Assembly: GCF_023630705.1 (NCBI RefSeq)
Contig: NZ_JALQEM010000023.1
Location: forward strand, 1 to 64,000
Length of the DNA stretch: 64,000 nt
Reading direction: 5' to 3'
Origin: Caballeronia sp. GAFFF1
Lineage (GTDB): Bacteria; Pseudomonadota; Gammaproteobacteria; Burkholderiales; Burkholderiaceae
Notes under the pieces: model-generated
Database searches by the model: none
Told to the model about the DNA's origin: nothing
Seen by the model: only the letters and a program-made list of their open reading frames with translations
Part shown: piece by piece, positions 37,709 through 49,375 of the stretch
Layout: every line of letters starts with the position of its first letter
How positions within the stretch are numbered: the first letter of the stretch is position 1
Translations under genes and position numbers: made by a program

Positions 37709-38248
37709 TCAGTTTCTGAACGGGAACTTGAAGCCGGCGAGCAGCGCCTTTGCTTCGTCGTCAGTCTTCGCGGTAGTCGTGATGCTGATGTTCAGCCCAC
37801 GCAGCGCGTCGATCTTGTCGTAGTCGATTTCGGGGAAAATGATCTGCTCTTTCACACCGATGTTGTAGTTGCCACGACCGTCGAATGCACGGCCCGACAC
37901 GCCACGGAAGTCACGCACACGCGGGAGCGCAACCGTCACGAAGCGGTCCAGGAATTCGTACATCGCTTGACCGCGCAGCGTGACCATCGCGCCGATCGGG
38001 TAGCCCTGACGAATCTTGAAGCCTGCGATTGCCTTGCGCGCTTTCGTGATAACCGGCTTCTGGCCAGCAATCTTCGTCAGGTCGCCCACGGCGTTTTCGA
38101 TGATCTTCTTGTCAGCGACGGCTTCGCCAAGGCCCATGTTCAGGGTGATCTTGGTGATGCGCGGCACTTCCATGATGGACTTGTAGCCGAACTTTTCAAC
38201 GAGTTGCGGCACAACCGTTTCTTTATAAATCTCTTGCAGACGAGCCAT
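37709..38248 (-). CDS. rplE: 50S ribosomal protein L5
   Basis: The 179-residue 5S rRNA-binding protein has [43 protein letters not shown] and [32 protein letters not shown], both conserved. It ends [20 protein letters not shown]. It bridges to S13 and the P-site tRNA and lies 14 bases after rplX. Confidence 0.98.
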   Translation of the reverse strand: MARLQEIYKETVVPQLVEKFGYKSIMEVPRITKITLNMGLGEAVADKKIIENAVGDLTKIAGQKPVITKARKAIAGFKIRQGYPIGAMVTLRGQAMYEFLDRFVTVALPRVRDFRGVSGRAFDGRGNYNIGVKEQIIFPEIDYDKIDALRGLNISITTTAKTDDEAKALLAGFKFPFRN

Positions 38249-38262
38249 TTTTTAACTCCGCA

Positions 38263-38571
38263 TCAGGCGTTGAGCGTGGCGCCGGTCGACTTCAAGAAGC
38301 GAACCTTCTTGCCGTCTTCGACCTTGATGCCAACACGCGATGCCTTGCCGTTCCCGTCGACGAGAGCGACGTTCGAAATATGCAGCGGCATCGACTTGGC
38401 TTCCACACCGCCCGTCGTACCCTTCATCGGGTTCGGCTTCACGTGCTTCTTGACGAGGTTGATACCCTCGACGGTCACACGGTCGTCCGCAACGGCCAGC
38501 ACGGTGCCGCGCTTGCCCTTGTCCTTGCCGGTGATGACGATGACTTCGTCACCCTTGCGAATCTTGTTCAT
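38263..38571 (-). CDS. rplX: 50S ribosomal protein L24
   Basis: The 102-residue assembly-initiator protein carries the KOW motif ([25 protein letters not shown]) and continues [15 protein letters not shown] with the L24 C-terminus. It is one of the first proteins to bind 23S rRNA. It sits nine bases downstream of rplN. Confidence 0.98.
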   Translation of the reverse strand: MNKIRKGDEVIVITGKDKGKRGTVLAVADDRVTVEGINLVKKHVKPNPMKGTTGGVEAKSMPLHISNVALVDGNGKASRVGIKVEDGKKVRFLKSTGATLNA

Positions 38572-38580
38572 CGCGACTCC

Positions 38581-38949
38581 TTACAGCACTTCCGGCGCGA
38601 GCGAAACGATTTTCATGAATCGTTCGCTACGCAGTTCACGCGTCACCGGCCCGAAAATACGCGTGCCGATCGGCTCGAGCTTCGTATTCAAGAGGACAGC
38701 GGCATTGCCGTCGAACTTGATCAGCGAGCCATCCTGGCGACGCACGCCTTTGGCCGTGCGAACGACCACGGCGTTGTAAATTTCGCCCTTTTTCACGCGT
38801 CCGCGCGGCGTCGCTTCCTTGACGGTCACCTTGATGATGTCGCCAATGCTAGCGTAACGACGCTTCGAGCCGCCGAGCACCTTGATGCACATGACTTCAC
38901 GCGCACCCGTGTTGTCGGCCACTTCAAGCCGAGTTTCGGTCTGGATCAT
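38581..38949 (-). CDS. rplN: 50S ribosomal protein L14
   Basis: The 122-residue protein, [46 protein letters not shown], is the highly conserved L14 beta barrel, ending [23 protein letters not shown]. It forms bridges with 16S rRNA. It is the first gene of the spc-type transcription unit here, preceded by a 296-base gap with a strong promoter. Confidence 0.98.
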   Translation of the reverse strand: MIQTETRLEVADNTGAREVMCIKVLGGSKRRYASIGDIIKVTVKEATPRGRVKKGEIYNAVVVRTAKGVRRQDGSLIKFDGNAAVLLNTKLEPIGTRIFGPVTRELRSERFMKIVSLAPEVL

Positions 38950-39160
38950 GGTTTATCTTTCCCAACTTAATCCGGTCGCACCACCATGGCGCATCCGGTC
39001 AGTCTTGGTCCCGTCAGCCAATCGGCTGCTTGGGTTAGAACAGGCAGCGAGGGCAGACGAAACCCGCCATCGCAATCCGGTGAATCTGTCGATACAGGCT
39101 GGCGCCCGAACCGGCTTCCCCCACCAATTTCGCCCGCGACGGGGCTCCCACAAAGAGGGA

Positions 39161-39196
39161 AGACCGAGATTATAACAAATAATCCCGGTCTTGCAA
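39161..39196 (-). promoter_or_regulatory. Promoter upstream of rplN embedded in a terminator-like palindrome
   Basis: On the minus strand TTGCAA (39191-39196) and a perfect TATAAT (39169-39174) are separated by 16 bases. The arms AGACCGAGATTAT (39161-39173) and ATAATCCCGGTCT (39179-39191) surround the -10, so the RNA can form a 13-base-pair hairpin. The rest of the 296-base rpsQ-rplN gap (38,950-39,245) shows no gene. Confidence 0.7.
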
Positions 39197-39245
39197 GCGA
39201 AACTTACTGCGACACCACTACTTACTGCATCGCGATACTTCAGCT

Positions 39246-39518
39246 TTAGATCACGCGAGCCGCTTCAACCAGCTTCGACACAACCCAGGCCTTCGTCTTC
39301 GAGATCGGACGCGTTTCCTGGATTTCGACGAGATCGCCTTCGTTGTACGTGTTCGCGTCATCGTGCGCGTGGTACTTCTTCGAGCGCACGACGTACTTTC
39401 CGTAGATCGGGTGCTTCACGCGGTGCTCGACCAGCACGGTAACCGTCTTGTCCATCTTGTTGCTGACGACCTTGCCGACCAGCGTCCGCTTGAGCGAGGT
39501 TTTTACGCTATCGTTCAT
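39246..39518 (-). CDS. rpsQ: 30S ribosomal protein S17
   Basis: The 90-residue OB-fold protein has [70 protein letters not shown]. These features are typical of S17, an early 16S-binding protein. The ATG overlaps the rpmC stop (ATGA). It is the last gene of the S10-type unit before the rplN promoter. Confidence 0.98.
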   Translation of the reverse strand: MNDSVKTSLKRTLVGKVVSNKMDKTVTVLVEHRVKHPIYGKYVVRSKKYHAHDDANTYNEGDLVEIQETRPISKTKAWVVSKLVEAARVI

Positions 39519-39709
39519 TTCTGGTTCGCCTTTTCAGTCAGGACAGTCCGCACACGTGCGATGTCGCGACGAACCTTCTTCAGCTGGCTCGTGTTCGTGA
39601 GCTGCTGAGTCGCGAGTTGCATGCGCAGGCCGAATTGCGCCTTAAGCAGGTCCGACAGCTCTTTGTTGAGCGCGGCCTGGTCCTTCTGGTGAAGTTCAGA
39701 TGCCTTCAT
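39515..39709 (-). CDS. rpmC: 50S ribosomal protein L29
   Basis: The 64-residue, two-helix hairpin protein ([31 protein letters not shown], then [21 protein letters not shown]) sits by the exit tunnel, near the docking site for SRP and trigger factor on L23. It overlaps rpsQ and follows rplP by ten bases. Confidence 0.98.
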   Translation of the reverse strand: MKASELHQKDQAALNKELSDLLKAQFGLRMQLATQQLTNTSQLKKVRRDIARVRTVLTEKANQK

Positions 39710-39719
39710 CGTTTACTCC

Positions 39720-40136
39720 TTAGGCGCCGAGCTGGCGGATGACGAAGTTCGTCTTCAGCGGCAGCTTGGCTGCAGCCAGACGGAACGCTTCGCGCGCCAG
39801 TTCTTCGGAGACACCGTCCATTTCGTACAGCATCTTGCCCGGTTGAATTTCAGCGACGTAGTACTCCGGGTTACCCTTACCGTTACCCATACGCACTTCT
39901 GCCGGCTTTTGCGAAATCGGCTTGTCCGGGAAAATGCGGATCCAGATCCGGCCACCACGCTTGATGTGACGCGTCATGGCACGACGCGCCGCTTCGATTT
40001 GACGCGCGGTCAAACGGCCGCGACCGATAGCCTTCAGGCCATATTCACCGAACGACACCGCGTTGCCGCGCGTCGCCTTGCCGGTGTTACGACCCTTCTG
40101 CTCTTTGCGATACTTTCTGCGTTTCGGTTGCAGCAT
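39720..40136 (-). CDS. rplP: 50S ribosomal protein L16
   Basis: The 138-residue A-site-region protein begins [25 protein letters not shown] and contains [57 protein letters not shown], near-invariant in L16. It follows rpsC by two bases. The conserved Arg that is hydroxylated in E. coli lies in the RMGNGKG region. Confidence 0.98.
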   Translation of the reverse strand: MLQPKRRKYRKEQKGRNTGKATRGNAVSFGEYGLKAIGRGRLTARQIEAARRAMTRHIKRGGRIWIRIFPDKPISQKPAEVRMGNGKGNPEYYVAEIQPGKMLYEMDGVSEELAREAFRLAAAKLPLKTNFVIRQLGA

Positions 40137-40138
40137 CG

Positions 40139-40939
40139 TTATTCTCCACTCTTCGCGTCACCGCCAGCGCCGCCACGACGGGGGCCGCCGCGGCGTGCAC
40201 CAGCCGGCGCACCTTCACCGTCACGACGCGGACGGCGATCGCCACCCGGACGTGCGTTGCGACGCGGACGCTTTTCTTCCGCGGCTTCTTCCACTACCGG
40301 CGCTTCGTTGCGGCCGAGGGTGTCGCCCTTGTAGACCCACACCTTCACGCCGATGATGCCGTACGTGGTCTTCGCTTCGGACGTCGCGTAGTCGATATCG
40401 GCGCGCAGCGTATGGAGCGGCACACGACCTTCGCGATACCACTCGGTACGAGCGATTTCGATACCGTTCAGACGGCCCGCGCTCATGATCTTGATGCCCT
40501 GGGCGCCAAGACGCATCGCGTTTTGCATCGCACGCTTCATCGCGCGGCGGAACATGATCCGGCGCTCGAGCTGCTGCGTGATGGAATCGGCGATCAGCTG
40601 AGCATCGGTTTCCGGCTTGCGGATTTCTTCGATGTTGACGTGAACCGGAACGCCCATGCGCTTTTGCAGCTCGGACTTCAGCGATTCGATGTCCTCGCCC
40701 TTCTTGCCGATCACGACACCCGGACGCGAGCTGAAAATCGTGATGCGTGCGTTCTTTGCAGGACGCTCGATCACCACGCGACCGACGGACGCGTTCTTCA
40801 GCTTCTTCTTCAGGTATTCACGAACACCGATGTCTTCCTGCAACATCGCCGCGAAATTGTTGTTGTTCGCGTACCAACGCGAAGCCCAATTGCGGCTGAC
40901 GGCCAAACGGAAGCCAGTCGGATGAATTTTCTGTCCCAT
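40139..40939 (-). CDS. rpsC: 30S ribosomal protein S3
   Basis: The 266-residue protein has an N-terminal KH domain ([46 protein letters not shown]) and the C-terminal domain [24 protein letters not shown]...[14 protein letters not shown] low-complexity tail rich in Gly, Arg, Pro and Ala (after about 220), longer than the E. coli form (233), is common in Burkholderiaceae. It forms the mRNA entry helicase with S4 and S5. Confidence 0.98.
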   Translation of the reverse strand: MGQKIHPTGFRLAVSRNWASRWYANNNNFAAMLQEDIGVREYLKKKLKNASVGRVVIERPAKNARITIFSSRPGVVIGKKGEDIESLKSELQKRMGVPVHVNIEEIRKPETDAQLIADSITQQLERRIMFRRAMKRAMQNAMRLGAQGIKIMSAGRLNGIEIARTEWYREGRVPLHTLRADIDYATSEAKTTYGIIGVKVWVYKGDTLGRNEAPVVEEAAEEKRPRRNARPGGDRRPRRDGEGAPAGARRGGPRRGGAGGDAKSGE

Positions 40940-40950
40940 CGTATGGCTCC

Positions 40951-41280
40951 TTAATTCCCGACCGTCACAGTGATGTGACAGGATTGCTTCTCTATGCGGT
41001 TACCGCGACCCTTTGCGCGTGCGGTGAAACGCTTGAGCGAAGCGGCCTTGTCGACGTAGATGCTCGTGATCTTGAGCTCGTCGATATCGGCGCCTTCGTT
41101 GTGCTCCGCATTCGCGATCGCAGACAGCACGACCTTCTTGACGATACCCGCCGCCTTCTTCGGCGAGAACGTCAGGACGTTCAGCGCCTTGTCGACCGGC
41201 AAACCACGAATCTGGTCAGCCACAAGGCGCGTTTTCTGCGCCGAGATGCGGGCACCGCGATGAATTGCTTTCACTTCCAT
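40951..41280 (-). CDS. rplV: 50S ribosomal protein L22
   Basis: The 109-residue product, [61 protein letters not shown], has the L22 globular part. The beta-hairpin [26 protein letters not shown] lines the exit tunnel, a macrolide-resistance site that looks wild type here. Confidence 0.98.
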   Translation of the reverse strand: MEVKAIHRGARISAQKTRLVADQIRGLPVDKALNVLTFSPKKAAGIVKKVVLSAIANAEHNEGADIDELKITSIYVDKAASLKRFTARAKGRGNRIEKQSCHITVTVGN

Positions 41281-41292
41281 CTTGATAGCCCC

Positions 41293-41568
41293 TTATTTCT
41301 TGGCCTTCTTGTCGGCCGCGTGACCCTTGAACGTACGGGTCAGTGCGAACTCGCCAAGCTTGTGGCCGACCATGTTTTCCGTGACGTACACCGGAACGTG
41401 TTGACGGCCGTTGTGAACGGCGATCGTCAGACCGATGAAATCCGGCAGAATCGTCGAGCGACGCGACCAGGTCTTGATTGGCTTCTTGTCGCGCGTAGCT
41501 GCAGCCGACTCAACTTTCTTCAGCAAATGAGCGTCGCAGAACGGACCTTTTTTAGCAGAACGTGTCAT
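41293..41568 (-). CDS. rpsS: 30S ribosomal protein S19
   Basis: The 91-residue head protein shows [69 protein letters not shown] and a basic tail. It pairs with S13 near the A-site tRNA. It lies ten bases after rplB, in the S10 operon order. Confidence 0.98.
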   Translation of the reverse strand: MTRSAKKGPFCDAHLLKKVESAAATRDKKPIKTWSRRSTILPDFIGLTIAVHNGRQHVPVYVTENMVGHKLGEFALTRTFKGHAADKKAKK

Positions 41569-41578
41569 TGCCTACTCC

Positions 41579-42406
41579 TTAACGCTTGTGACGGCGCTGG
41601 ACGATCATCGTCGTCGTGCGCTTGTTGCTGCGGGTGCGATAGCCCTTCGTCGGCGTGCCCCACGGGCTCACCGGATCGCGACCTGCAGCCGTCTTGCCTT
41701 CACCACCGCCGTGCGGGTGATCGACCGGGTTCATTGCAACACCACGCACCGTCGGACGGATGCCGCGCCAGCGATTCGCGCCAGCCTTACCGATTTGACG
41801 GAGGCTATGCTCTTCGTTGCCGACTTCACCGATGGTTGCGCGGCACTCGACGTGCACGCGGCGGATTTCACCCGAACGCAGACGAACCTGCGCGTAGATG
41901 CCTTCACGCGCCAGCAGCATGGCCGACGTACCGGCCGAACGCGCGATTTGCGCGCCTTTGCCCGGCAGCATTTCGATGCAGTGGATCGTCGTACCGACCG
42001 GAATGTTGCGGATCGGCAGGGTGTTACCCGCGCGAATCGGCGCTTCCGAACCGGACATCAGCTGCGCGCCGACCGCCACGCCCTTCGGCGCGATGATGTA
42101 GCGACGCTCGCCGTCTGCGTACAGAACCAGCGCGATGTTCGCGCTACGGTTCGGGTCGTACTCGAGACGCTCGACCTTTGCCGGAATGCCGTCCTTGTTG
42201 CGACGGAAATCGACGATACGGTAGTGCTGCTTATGACCGCCACCCTGGTGACGCGTGGTGATGCGGCCGTTGTTGTTACGGCCCGCCGACTTGGATTGCG
42301 AGTCGAGCAGCGCAGCATGCGGCTTGCCCTTATGCAGATCCTTGTTGACGATCTTGACCATCGCGCGGCGACCCGGCGAGGTCGGCTTAACTTTCACGAT
42401 TGCCAT
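41579..42406 (-). CDS. rplB: 50S ribosomal protein L2
   Basis: The 275-residue protein, needed for peptidyl transferase activity, contains [38 protein letters not shown]. The invariant His-containing loop is [38 protein letters not shown] near the C-terminus. It binds 23S domain IV at the subunit interface and is two bases after rplW. Confidence 0.98.
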   Translation of the reverse strand: MAIVKVKPTSPGRRAMVKIVNKDLHKGKPHAALLDSQSKSAGRNNNGRITTRHQGGGHKQHYRIVDFRRNKDGIPAKVERLEYDPNRSANIALVLYADGERRYIIAPKGVAVGAQLMSGSEAPIRAGNTLPIRNIPVGTTIHCIEMLPGKGAQIARSAGTSAMLLAREGIYAQVRLRSGEIRRVHVECRATIGEVGNEEHSLRQIGKAGANRWRGIRPTVRGVAMNPVDHPHGGGEGKTAAGRDPVSPWGTPTKGYRTRSNKRTTTMIVQRRHKR

Positions 42407-42408
42407 GA

Positions 42409-42723
42409 TTACTTGGCCTCCGCTTCAAAGTTGATTTCCTGGCCGGGCTTCAGGCAGACGTACGCCTTCTTCACGTCCTTGCGCTTGCCGTTGAAGCGGC
42501 CAAAGCGCTTGGCTTTGCCCTTCGTGACGAGCACGTTGACGGAATTGACTTCGACCTTGAACAGCAGCTCGACAGCAGCCTTCACTTCCTGCTTCGTGGC
42601 GTCCGGCGCGACTTCGAACACGACTTGTTCGTTCTTGTCGGCAACCAGCGTCGCCTTTTCGGAGATCACCGGCGCGAGCAGAACTTGCATCAAACGATGA
42701 TCGTTTTTGCGAACTTCGCTCAT
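42409..42723 (-). CDS. rplW: 50S ribosomal protein L23
   Basis: The 104-residue exit-site protein has [65 protein letters not shown]. It is the docking site for trigger factor and SRP. The ATG overlaps the rplD stop by four bases, which implies coupling. Confidence 0.98.
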   Translation of the reverse strand: MSEVRKNDHRLMQVLLAPVISEKATLVADKNEQVVFEVAPDATKQEVKAAVELLFKVEVNSVNVLVTKGKAKRFGRFNGKRKDVKKAYVCLKPGQEINFEAEAK

Positions 42724-43340
42724 GACAGCAACTCCTCGATCTGAGCGACCGCAGCCTTCGTGATCAGAATCTTCTTGAAGTAGATCAGCGAGAGCGGGTC
42801 GGCGTAACGCGGCTCGACAACCGCCACGTGGGCCAGGTTGCGCGACGCGAGGTACAGGTTTTCGTCGACCGTATCGGTAATGACCAACACGGAATCGAGA
42901 CCCATCGCCTTGAATTTATCAGCCAACAGCTTGGTCTTCGGCGCTTCGAGCGCGAGATCCTCGACCACCGAGATGCGGCCTTCGCGAGCCAACTGCGAGA
43001 AGATCGAGCAGAGGCCTGCGCGATGCATCTTCTTGTTGACCTTGTGCGAGAAGTTTTCTTCCGGCGAGTTCGGGAAAATGCGACCACCGCCACGCCACAA
43101 CGGGCTCGACGACATACCGGCACGAGCGCGGCCCGTACCCTTCTGACGCCACGGCTTCTTCGTGGTGTGCTTGACCTGCTCACGATCCTTCTGAGCGCGG
43201 TTGCCACTACGTGCGTTCGCCTGATAAGCGACGACGACTTGGTGAATCAGGGCTTCGTTGTAATCGCGACCGAACACGACGTCCGATGCGGTCACGCCAG
43301 CACCTTCCTGACCATTGGCATTCAGGAGCTTAAGTTCCAT
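42720..43340 (-). CDS. rplD: 50S ribosomal protein L4
   Basis: The 206-residue protein carries the extended tunnel loop with [33 protein letters not shown], the invariant L4 signature and a macrolide-contact region. In E. coli L4 also represses the S10 operon by acting on its leader; here rplC has its own promoter, so control may differ. Its ATG shares a base with the rplC stop (TAATG). Confidence 0.98.
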   Translation of the reverse strand: MELKLLNANGQEGAGVTASDVVFGRDYNEALIHQVVVAYQANARSGNRAQKDREQVKHTTKKPWRQKGTGRARAGMSSSPLWRGGGRIFPNSPEENFSHKVNKKMHRAGLCSIFSQLAREGRISVVEDLALEAPKTKLLADKFKAMGLDSVLVITDTVDENLYLASRNLAHVAVVEPRYADPLSLIYFKKILITKAAVAQIEELLS

Positions 43341-43999
43341 TATTTCGCTCCTTTCGCAGCACGGGTCTTGACGGCCGGGGTCACGAAGACCTTGCCGCCC
43401 TTCGCACCCGGAACAGCACCGCGGACGAGCAGCAGATTGCGCTCAGCGTCGATGCGGGCGATTTCGAGATTCTGGACCGTGACGGTCTCGTCACCGAGGT
43501 GACCCGTCATGCGCTTGCCGGGGAACACGCGACCCGGATCCTGCGCCATACCGATCGAACCCGGAACGTTGTGCGAACGCGAGTTACCGTGCGAAGCGCG
43601 GCCCGAAGCGAAGTTGTAACGCTTGATGGTACCGGCGTAGCCCTTACCGATCGACGTGCCTTGCACGTCAACCTTCTGGCCGACTTCGAAAATGTCCGTA
43701 CCGATGACGGCGCCGTTCGACAGTTCACCTGCCTTGGCGGTATCGATATGGAATTCGCGGAGGATTTCACCGGCTTGAACGCCGGCTTTGGCGAGGTGAC
43801 CCGCCAACGGCTTCGTCACGCGCGAAGCGCGGCGAGTACCGAATGCAACCTGAACGGCGGTATAACCATCCGTTTCAACGGTCTTGATCTGCGTCACACG
43901 GTTGTCCGACACGTCCAGCACGGTGACGGGGATCGAGTCCCCCTCAGGCGTGAAGATACGGGTCATGCCAACCTTGCGACCTACGAGTCCAAGGCTCAT
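43340..43999 (-). CDS. rplC: 50S ribosomal protein L3
   Basis: The 219-residue assembly-initiator protein begins [30 protein letters not shown]. It includes the peptidyl-transferase loop [36 protein letters not shown], with the Gln that E. coli PrmB methylates. ATG 43999 has GGAG upstream; the ATG at 44011 precedes that site. The first gene after an internal promoter, it leads the S10-type unit without rpsJ. Confidence 0.97.
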   Translation of the reverse strand: MSLGLVGRKVGMTRIFTPEGDSIPVTVLDVSDNRVTQIKTVETDGYTAVQVAFGTRRASRVTKPLAGHLAKAGVQAGEILREFHIDTAKAGELSNGAVIGTDIFEVGQKVDVQGTSIGKGYAGTIKRYNFASGRASHGNSRSHNVPGSIGMAQDPGRVFPGKRMTGHLGDETVTVQNLEIARIDAERNLLLVRGAVPGAKGGKVFVTPAVKTRAAKGAK

Positions 44000-44093
44000 C
44001 GTTTTCTCCATTCCCGACTGCGATTGGTCGGGGCTGATTACAAAATGTCCGCTTTGCTACGAGAAGCAAGACGAACTTTTTTGCGCGAATGCG

Positions 44094-44135
44094 CGAAAAG
44101 CCTTGGAGTATAACAAGGCTTTTCGTTTTCTGCAA
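44094..44135 (-). promoter_or_regulatory. Promoter for rplC with its -10 inside a perfect palindrome
   Basis: On the minus strand TTGCAG (44130-44135) and TATACT (44107-44112) are spaced 17 bases apart. The -10 lies in the 8-base loop of a perfect 12-base inverted repeat: CGAAAAGCCTTG (44094-44105) and CAAGGCTTTTCG (44114-44125). It separates rpsJ from rplC, so most S10-operon genes can be transcribed independently of rpsJ. Confidence 0.7.
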
Positions 44136-44184
44136 GCAATCAAAGACTTAGCTCCATCCGGGACGCCGGCGGAGCTTTGTAGGC

Positions 44185-44496
44185 TTACTGCAGCTTGATT
44201 TCGACGTCCACACCGGCCGGCAGATCGAGCTTCATCAGCGCGTCGACGGTCTTGTCCGTCGGGTCGACGATGTCCATCAGGCGTTGGTGCGTACGGATTT
44301 CGAGCTGGTCGCGCGACGTCTTGTTGACGTGCGGCGAACGCAGGATGTCAAAACGCTGAATACGCGTCGGCAGCGGCACCGGGCCACGGACGATCGCGCC
44401 AGTCCGCTTCGCCGTATCGACGATCTCGGCTGCCGATTGATCGATCAGGCGATAGTCGAAAGCCTTCAGACGAATGCGGATTTTCTGGTTCTGCAT
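44185..44496 (-). CDS. rpsJ: 30S ribosomal protein S10 (NusE)
   Basis: The 103-residue protein, [58 protein letters not shown], is standard S10 with the long 16S-binding loop. It also acts as NusE, linking NusG to the ribosome in transcription-translation coupling. It lies downstream of the tuf terminator hairpin, and no separate promoter is visible in that gap, so it probably depends on read-through from tuf. Confidence 0.98.
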   Translation of the reverse strand: MQNQKIRIRLKAFDYRLIDQSAAEIVDTAKRTGAIVRGPVPLPTRIQRFDILRSPHVNKTSRDQLEIRTHQRLMDIVDPTDKTVDALMKLDLPAGVDVEIKLQ

Positions 44497-44553
44497 GACG
44501 ATTCCTTAAAAAGAGCGAGGCGGTATTGCGCCGCCGGTTGGGCAAAAGAGCGA

Positions 44554-44590
44554 GGAACCGGGCATTCGCTTGAGGCGAACACCCGGTTCC
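44554..44590 (-). terminator. Terminator-like hairpin after tuf
   Basis: GGAACCGGG (44554-44562) and CCCGGTTCC (44582-44590) pair, with an inner TTCGC/GCGAA extension. The minus strand then has CTCGCTCTTTT. It sits 45 bases after the tuf stop and may only partly block transcription into rpsJ. Confidence 0.7.
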
Positions 44591-44634
44591 GGTCACGTTA
44601 CTTCAGTGCAGCGACTTCAAAGAAGACCGAGATT

Positions 44635-45825
44635 TTACTCGATAATCTTCGCAACGACACCTGCGCCGACGGTACGGCCGCCTTCGCGGATCGCGAAGCG
44701 CAGACCTTCTTCCATGGCGATCGGGGCGATCAGCTTGACCGTGATCGACACGTTGTCGCCCGGCATCACCATTTCCTTGTCCTTCGGCAGCTCGATCGAG
44801 CCGGTCACGTCCGTCGTACGGAAGTAGAACTGCGGGCGGTAGTTGTTGAAGAACGGCGTGTGACGGCCGCCTTCGTCCTTGCTCAGCACGTACACTTCAG
44901 CGGTGAAGTGCGTGTGCGGCGTGATCGAACCCGGCTTGGCCAGCACCTGGCCACGCTCGACGTCTTCACGCTTCGTGCCGCGCAGCAGGATACCGACGTT
45001 GTCGCCCGCTTGACCCTGGTCGAGCAGCTTGCGGAACATTTCCACGCCCGTGCAGGTGGTCTTCACCGTCGGCTTGATACCGACGATTTCGATTTCCTCG
45101 CCGACCTTCACCACACCGCGCTCGACGCGACCCGTCACCACCGTGCCGCGACCCGAGATCGAGAACACGTCTTCCACCGGCATCAGGAAGGCGCCGTCCA
45201 CCGCGCGCTCCGGCGTCGGGATGTACGTATCCAGCGCATCGGCCAGGTTCATGATCGCCACTTCGCCCAGCTCGCCCGTGTCGCCTTCCAGCGCGAGCTT
45301 GGCCGAACCCTTGATGATCGGTGTGTCGTCGCCCGGGAAATCGTACTTCGAGAGAAGTTCGCGCACTTCCATTTCGACGAGCTCGAGCAGCTCGGCGTCG
45401 TCCACCATGTCGCACTTGTTCAGGAACACGATGATGTACGGCACGCCGACCTGACGGGCCAGCAGGATGTGCTCACGCGTTTGCGGCATCGGGCCGTCAG
45501 CGGCCGAGCACACCAGGATCGCGCCGTCCATCTGCGCGGCGCCCGTGATCATGTTCTTCACGTAGTCGGCGTGGCCCGGGCAATCGACGTGTGCGTAGTG
45601 GCGGTTAGCCGTTTCGTACTCGACGTGCGCGGTGTTGATGGTGATGCCGCGCGCCTTTTCTTCCGGCGCCGCGTCGATCTGGTCATACGCCTTGGCTTCG
45701 CCGCCGAACTTCTTGGTCAGCACCGTCGTGATCGCTGCCGTCAGCGTGGTCTTGCCGTGGTCAACGTGACCGATCGTGCCCACGTTCACGTGCGGCTTGG
45801 TCCGCTCGAATTTACCTTTTGCCAT
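44635..45825 (-). CDS. tuf: Elongation factor Tu (first tuf copy)
   Basis: The 396-residue GTPase delivers aminoacyl-tRNA to the ribosome. G1 is [10 protein letters not shown], the switch region is [14 protein letters not shown]3 is [12 protein letters not shown] and G4 is NKCDM. Domains 2 and 3 follow ([53 protein letters not shown]). The segment [27 protein letters not shown] lies near the kirromycin interface and looks wild type. A second copy begins at 63,775. It is downstream of fusA in the str operon. Confidence 0.98.
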   Translation of the reverse strand: MAKGKFERTKPHVNVGTIGHVDHGKTTLTAAITTVLTKKFGGEAKAYDQIDAAPEEKARGITINTAHVEYETANRHYAHVDCPGHADYVKNMITGAAQMDGAILVCSAADGPMPQTREHILLARQVGVPYIIVFLNKCDMVDDAELLELVEMEVRELLSKYDFPGDDTPIIKGSAKLALEGDTGELGEVAIMNLADALDTYIPTPERAVDGAFLMPVEDVFSISGRGTVVTGRVERGVVKVGEEIEIVGIKPTVKTTCTGVEMFRKLLDQGQAGDNVGILLRGTKREDVERGQVLAKPGSITPHTHFTAEVYVLSKDEGGRHTPFFNNYRPQFYFRTTDVTGSIELPKDKEMVMPGDNVSITVKLIAPIAMEEGLRFAIREGGRTVGAGVVAKIIE

Positions 45826-45892
45826 GATTACCTTCTTTCAAAGTTTGGTTATCGGTTAATGCTTGTGGCTTGCGCCGAATGACTTGCGGGTA

Positions 45893-47995
<2,103 letters not shown>

Positions 47996-48120
47996 TTTGG
48001 ATCCTTTATTCGGTCGACGCGCCGACTCAGTCAATGAGCCAGCAGCGCCCTAACACAAACGGGCGAGGCGCCAAACTAGCGCACCCGCCCTGATTTTTCC
48101 GTTACTCTATGAGCGGGAGC

Positions 48121-48591
48121 TTAGAAACGGAAATGCGAGAATGCCTTGTTAGCCTCTGCCATGCGGTGAACTTCGTCGCGCTTCTTCATCGCGCCGCCGC
48201 GGCCTTCGGCCGCTTCGGAGAGCTCACCTGCCAGGCGCAGGGCCATCGACTTTTCGCTGCGCTTCTTCGCGGCTTCACGCAACCAACGCATCGCCAATGC
48301 CATACGACGCGAGGGACGCACTTCGACCGGAACTTGATAGTTCGCACCACCAACGCGACGGCTCTTTACTTCGACCACCGGCTTCACGTTGTTGAGCGCG
48401 ACCGTGAACACTTCCAGCGGGTCCTTGCCACCCTTGGTCTGGATCTGTTCAAAAGCGCCGTACACGATGCGTTCGGCAACCGACTTCTTGCCGGACAACA
48501 TCAGCACGTTCATGAACTTGGCTACATCTACGTTGCCGAACTTCGGATCCGGCAATACTTCCCGCTTGGGGACTTCGCGACGACGCGGCAT
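48121..48591 (-). CDS. rpsG: 30S ribosomal protein S7
   Basis: The 156-residue assembly-initiator protein of the 30S head begins [46 protein letters not shown]. It ends [17 protein letters not shown]. In E. coli it represses str-operon translation at the rpsL-rpsG gap; here that gap is 186 bases, longer than usual, and could hold a regulatory structure that I did not resolve. Confidence 0.98.
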   Translation of the reverse strand: MPRRREVPKREVLPDPKFGNVDVAKFMNVLMLSGKKSVAERIVYGAFEQIQTKGGKDPLEVFTVALNNVKPVVEVKSRRVGGANYQVPVEVRPSRRMALAMRWLREAAKKRSEKSMALRLAGELSEAAEGRGGAMKKRDEVHRMAEANKAFSHFRF

Positions 48592-48777
48592 GATTCTTCC
48601 TTTACCTTTTCAGTTGGAGCGTTTTTCCGCTCCGCGGCCACCAACTAACCCGATCCATCTCTCGACTAAACCAGCTTGGCCGGGTGACCACTTACTCGAC
48701 AGCACCGGCACATCCGGCACCACCGCATTAACCGCCTTACGGCGACCTCAAACTACTTCGACTGCTCGAACCGGCGA

Positions 48778-49158
48778 TTACTTGCCAGCCTTGGCACGCT
48801 TCGCACCGTACTTCGAGCGAGCCTGCTTACGATCCTTGACGCCCTGGGTATCCAGCGAGCCGCGGACCATGTGGTAACGCACACCCGGCAAGTCCTTCAC
48901 ACGACCGCCGCGAATCAGCACGACCGAGTGTTCCTGCAGGTTGTGGCCTTCACCACCGATGTACGAAATGACTTCAAAGCCGTTCGTGAGACGAACCTTG
49001 GCAACTTTACGAAGTGCCGAGTTCGGCTTCTTCGGCGTCGTCGTGTACACGCGGGTGCACACGCCGCGACGCTGCGGACAGTCCTGCAGGGCCGGCGACT
49101 TGCTCTTCGTCGTTTCCGACGTGCGGCCTTTGCGAACCAGTTGATTGATGGTTGGCAT
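48778..49158 (-). CDS. rpsL: 30S ribosomal protein S12
   Basis: The 126-residue decoding-centre protein contains [24 protein letters not shown] and [16 protein letters not shown]. Both streptomycin-contact lysine regions (TPKKPNS and VKDLPG) carry the susceptible-type residues. It heads the str operon rpsL-rpsG-fusA-tuf and has its own promoter upstream. Confidence 0.98.
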
Positions 49159-49306
49159 CGTTTAATCCTAAAAATGAACAAAATCGGCGCAATTCCGAAC
49201 GGGCAAAGCGAAGGAATCGCGCGTCTGACCTTCTCGTGAATGGCTTTCGCCCGGAGCAGCCCGCCTTAGGCAGGATCCCAAAACGGGCCAAGAACGAGAA
49301 CCTAGC

Positions 49307-49336
49307 ATGATAGTCCGGAAATGTTAATCCGGTCAA
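49307..49336 (-). promoter_or_regulatory. Promoter of the str operon upstream of rpsL
   Basis: On the minus strand TTGACC (49331-49336), an 18-base spacer and TATCAT (49307-49312) form a good sigma-70 promoter. It starts a leader of about 140 bases before rpsL and lies in the 217-base recQ-rpsL gap, which holds no gene. Confidence 0.65.
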
Positions 49337-49375
49337 TACGTTGCGTGACTTTCTGGCGCACTCGCCGATGCAACG

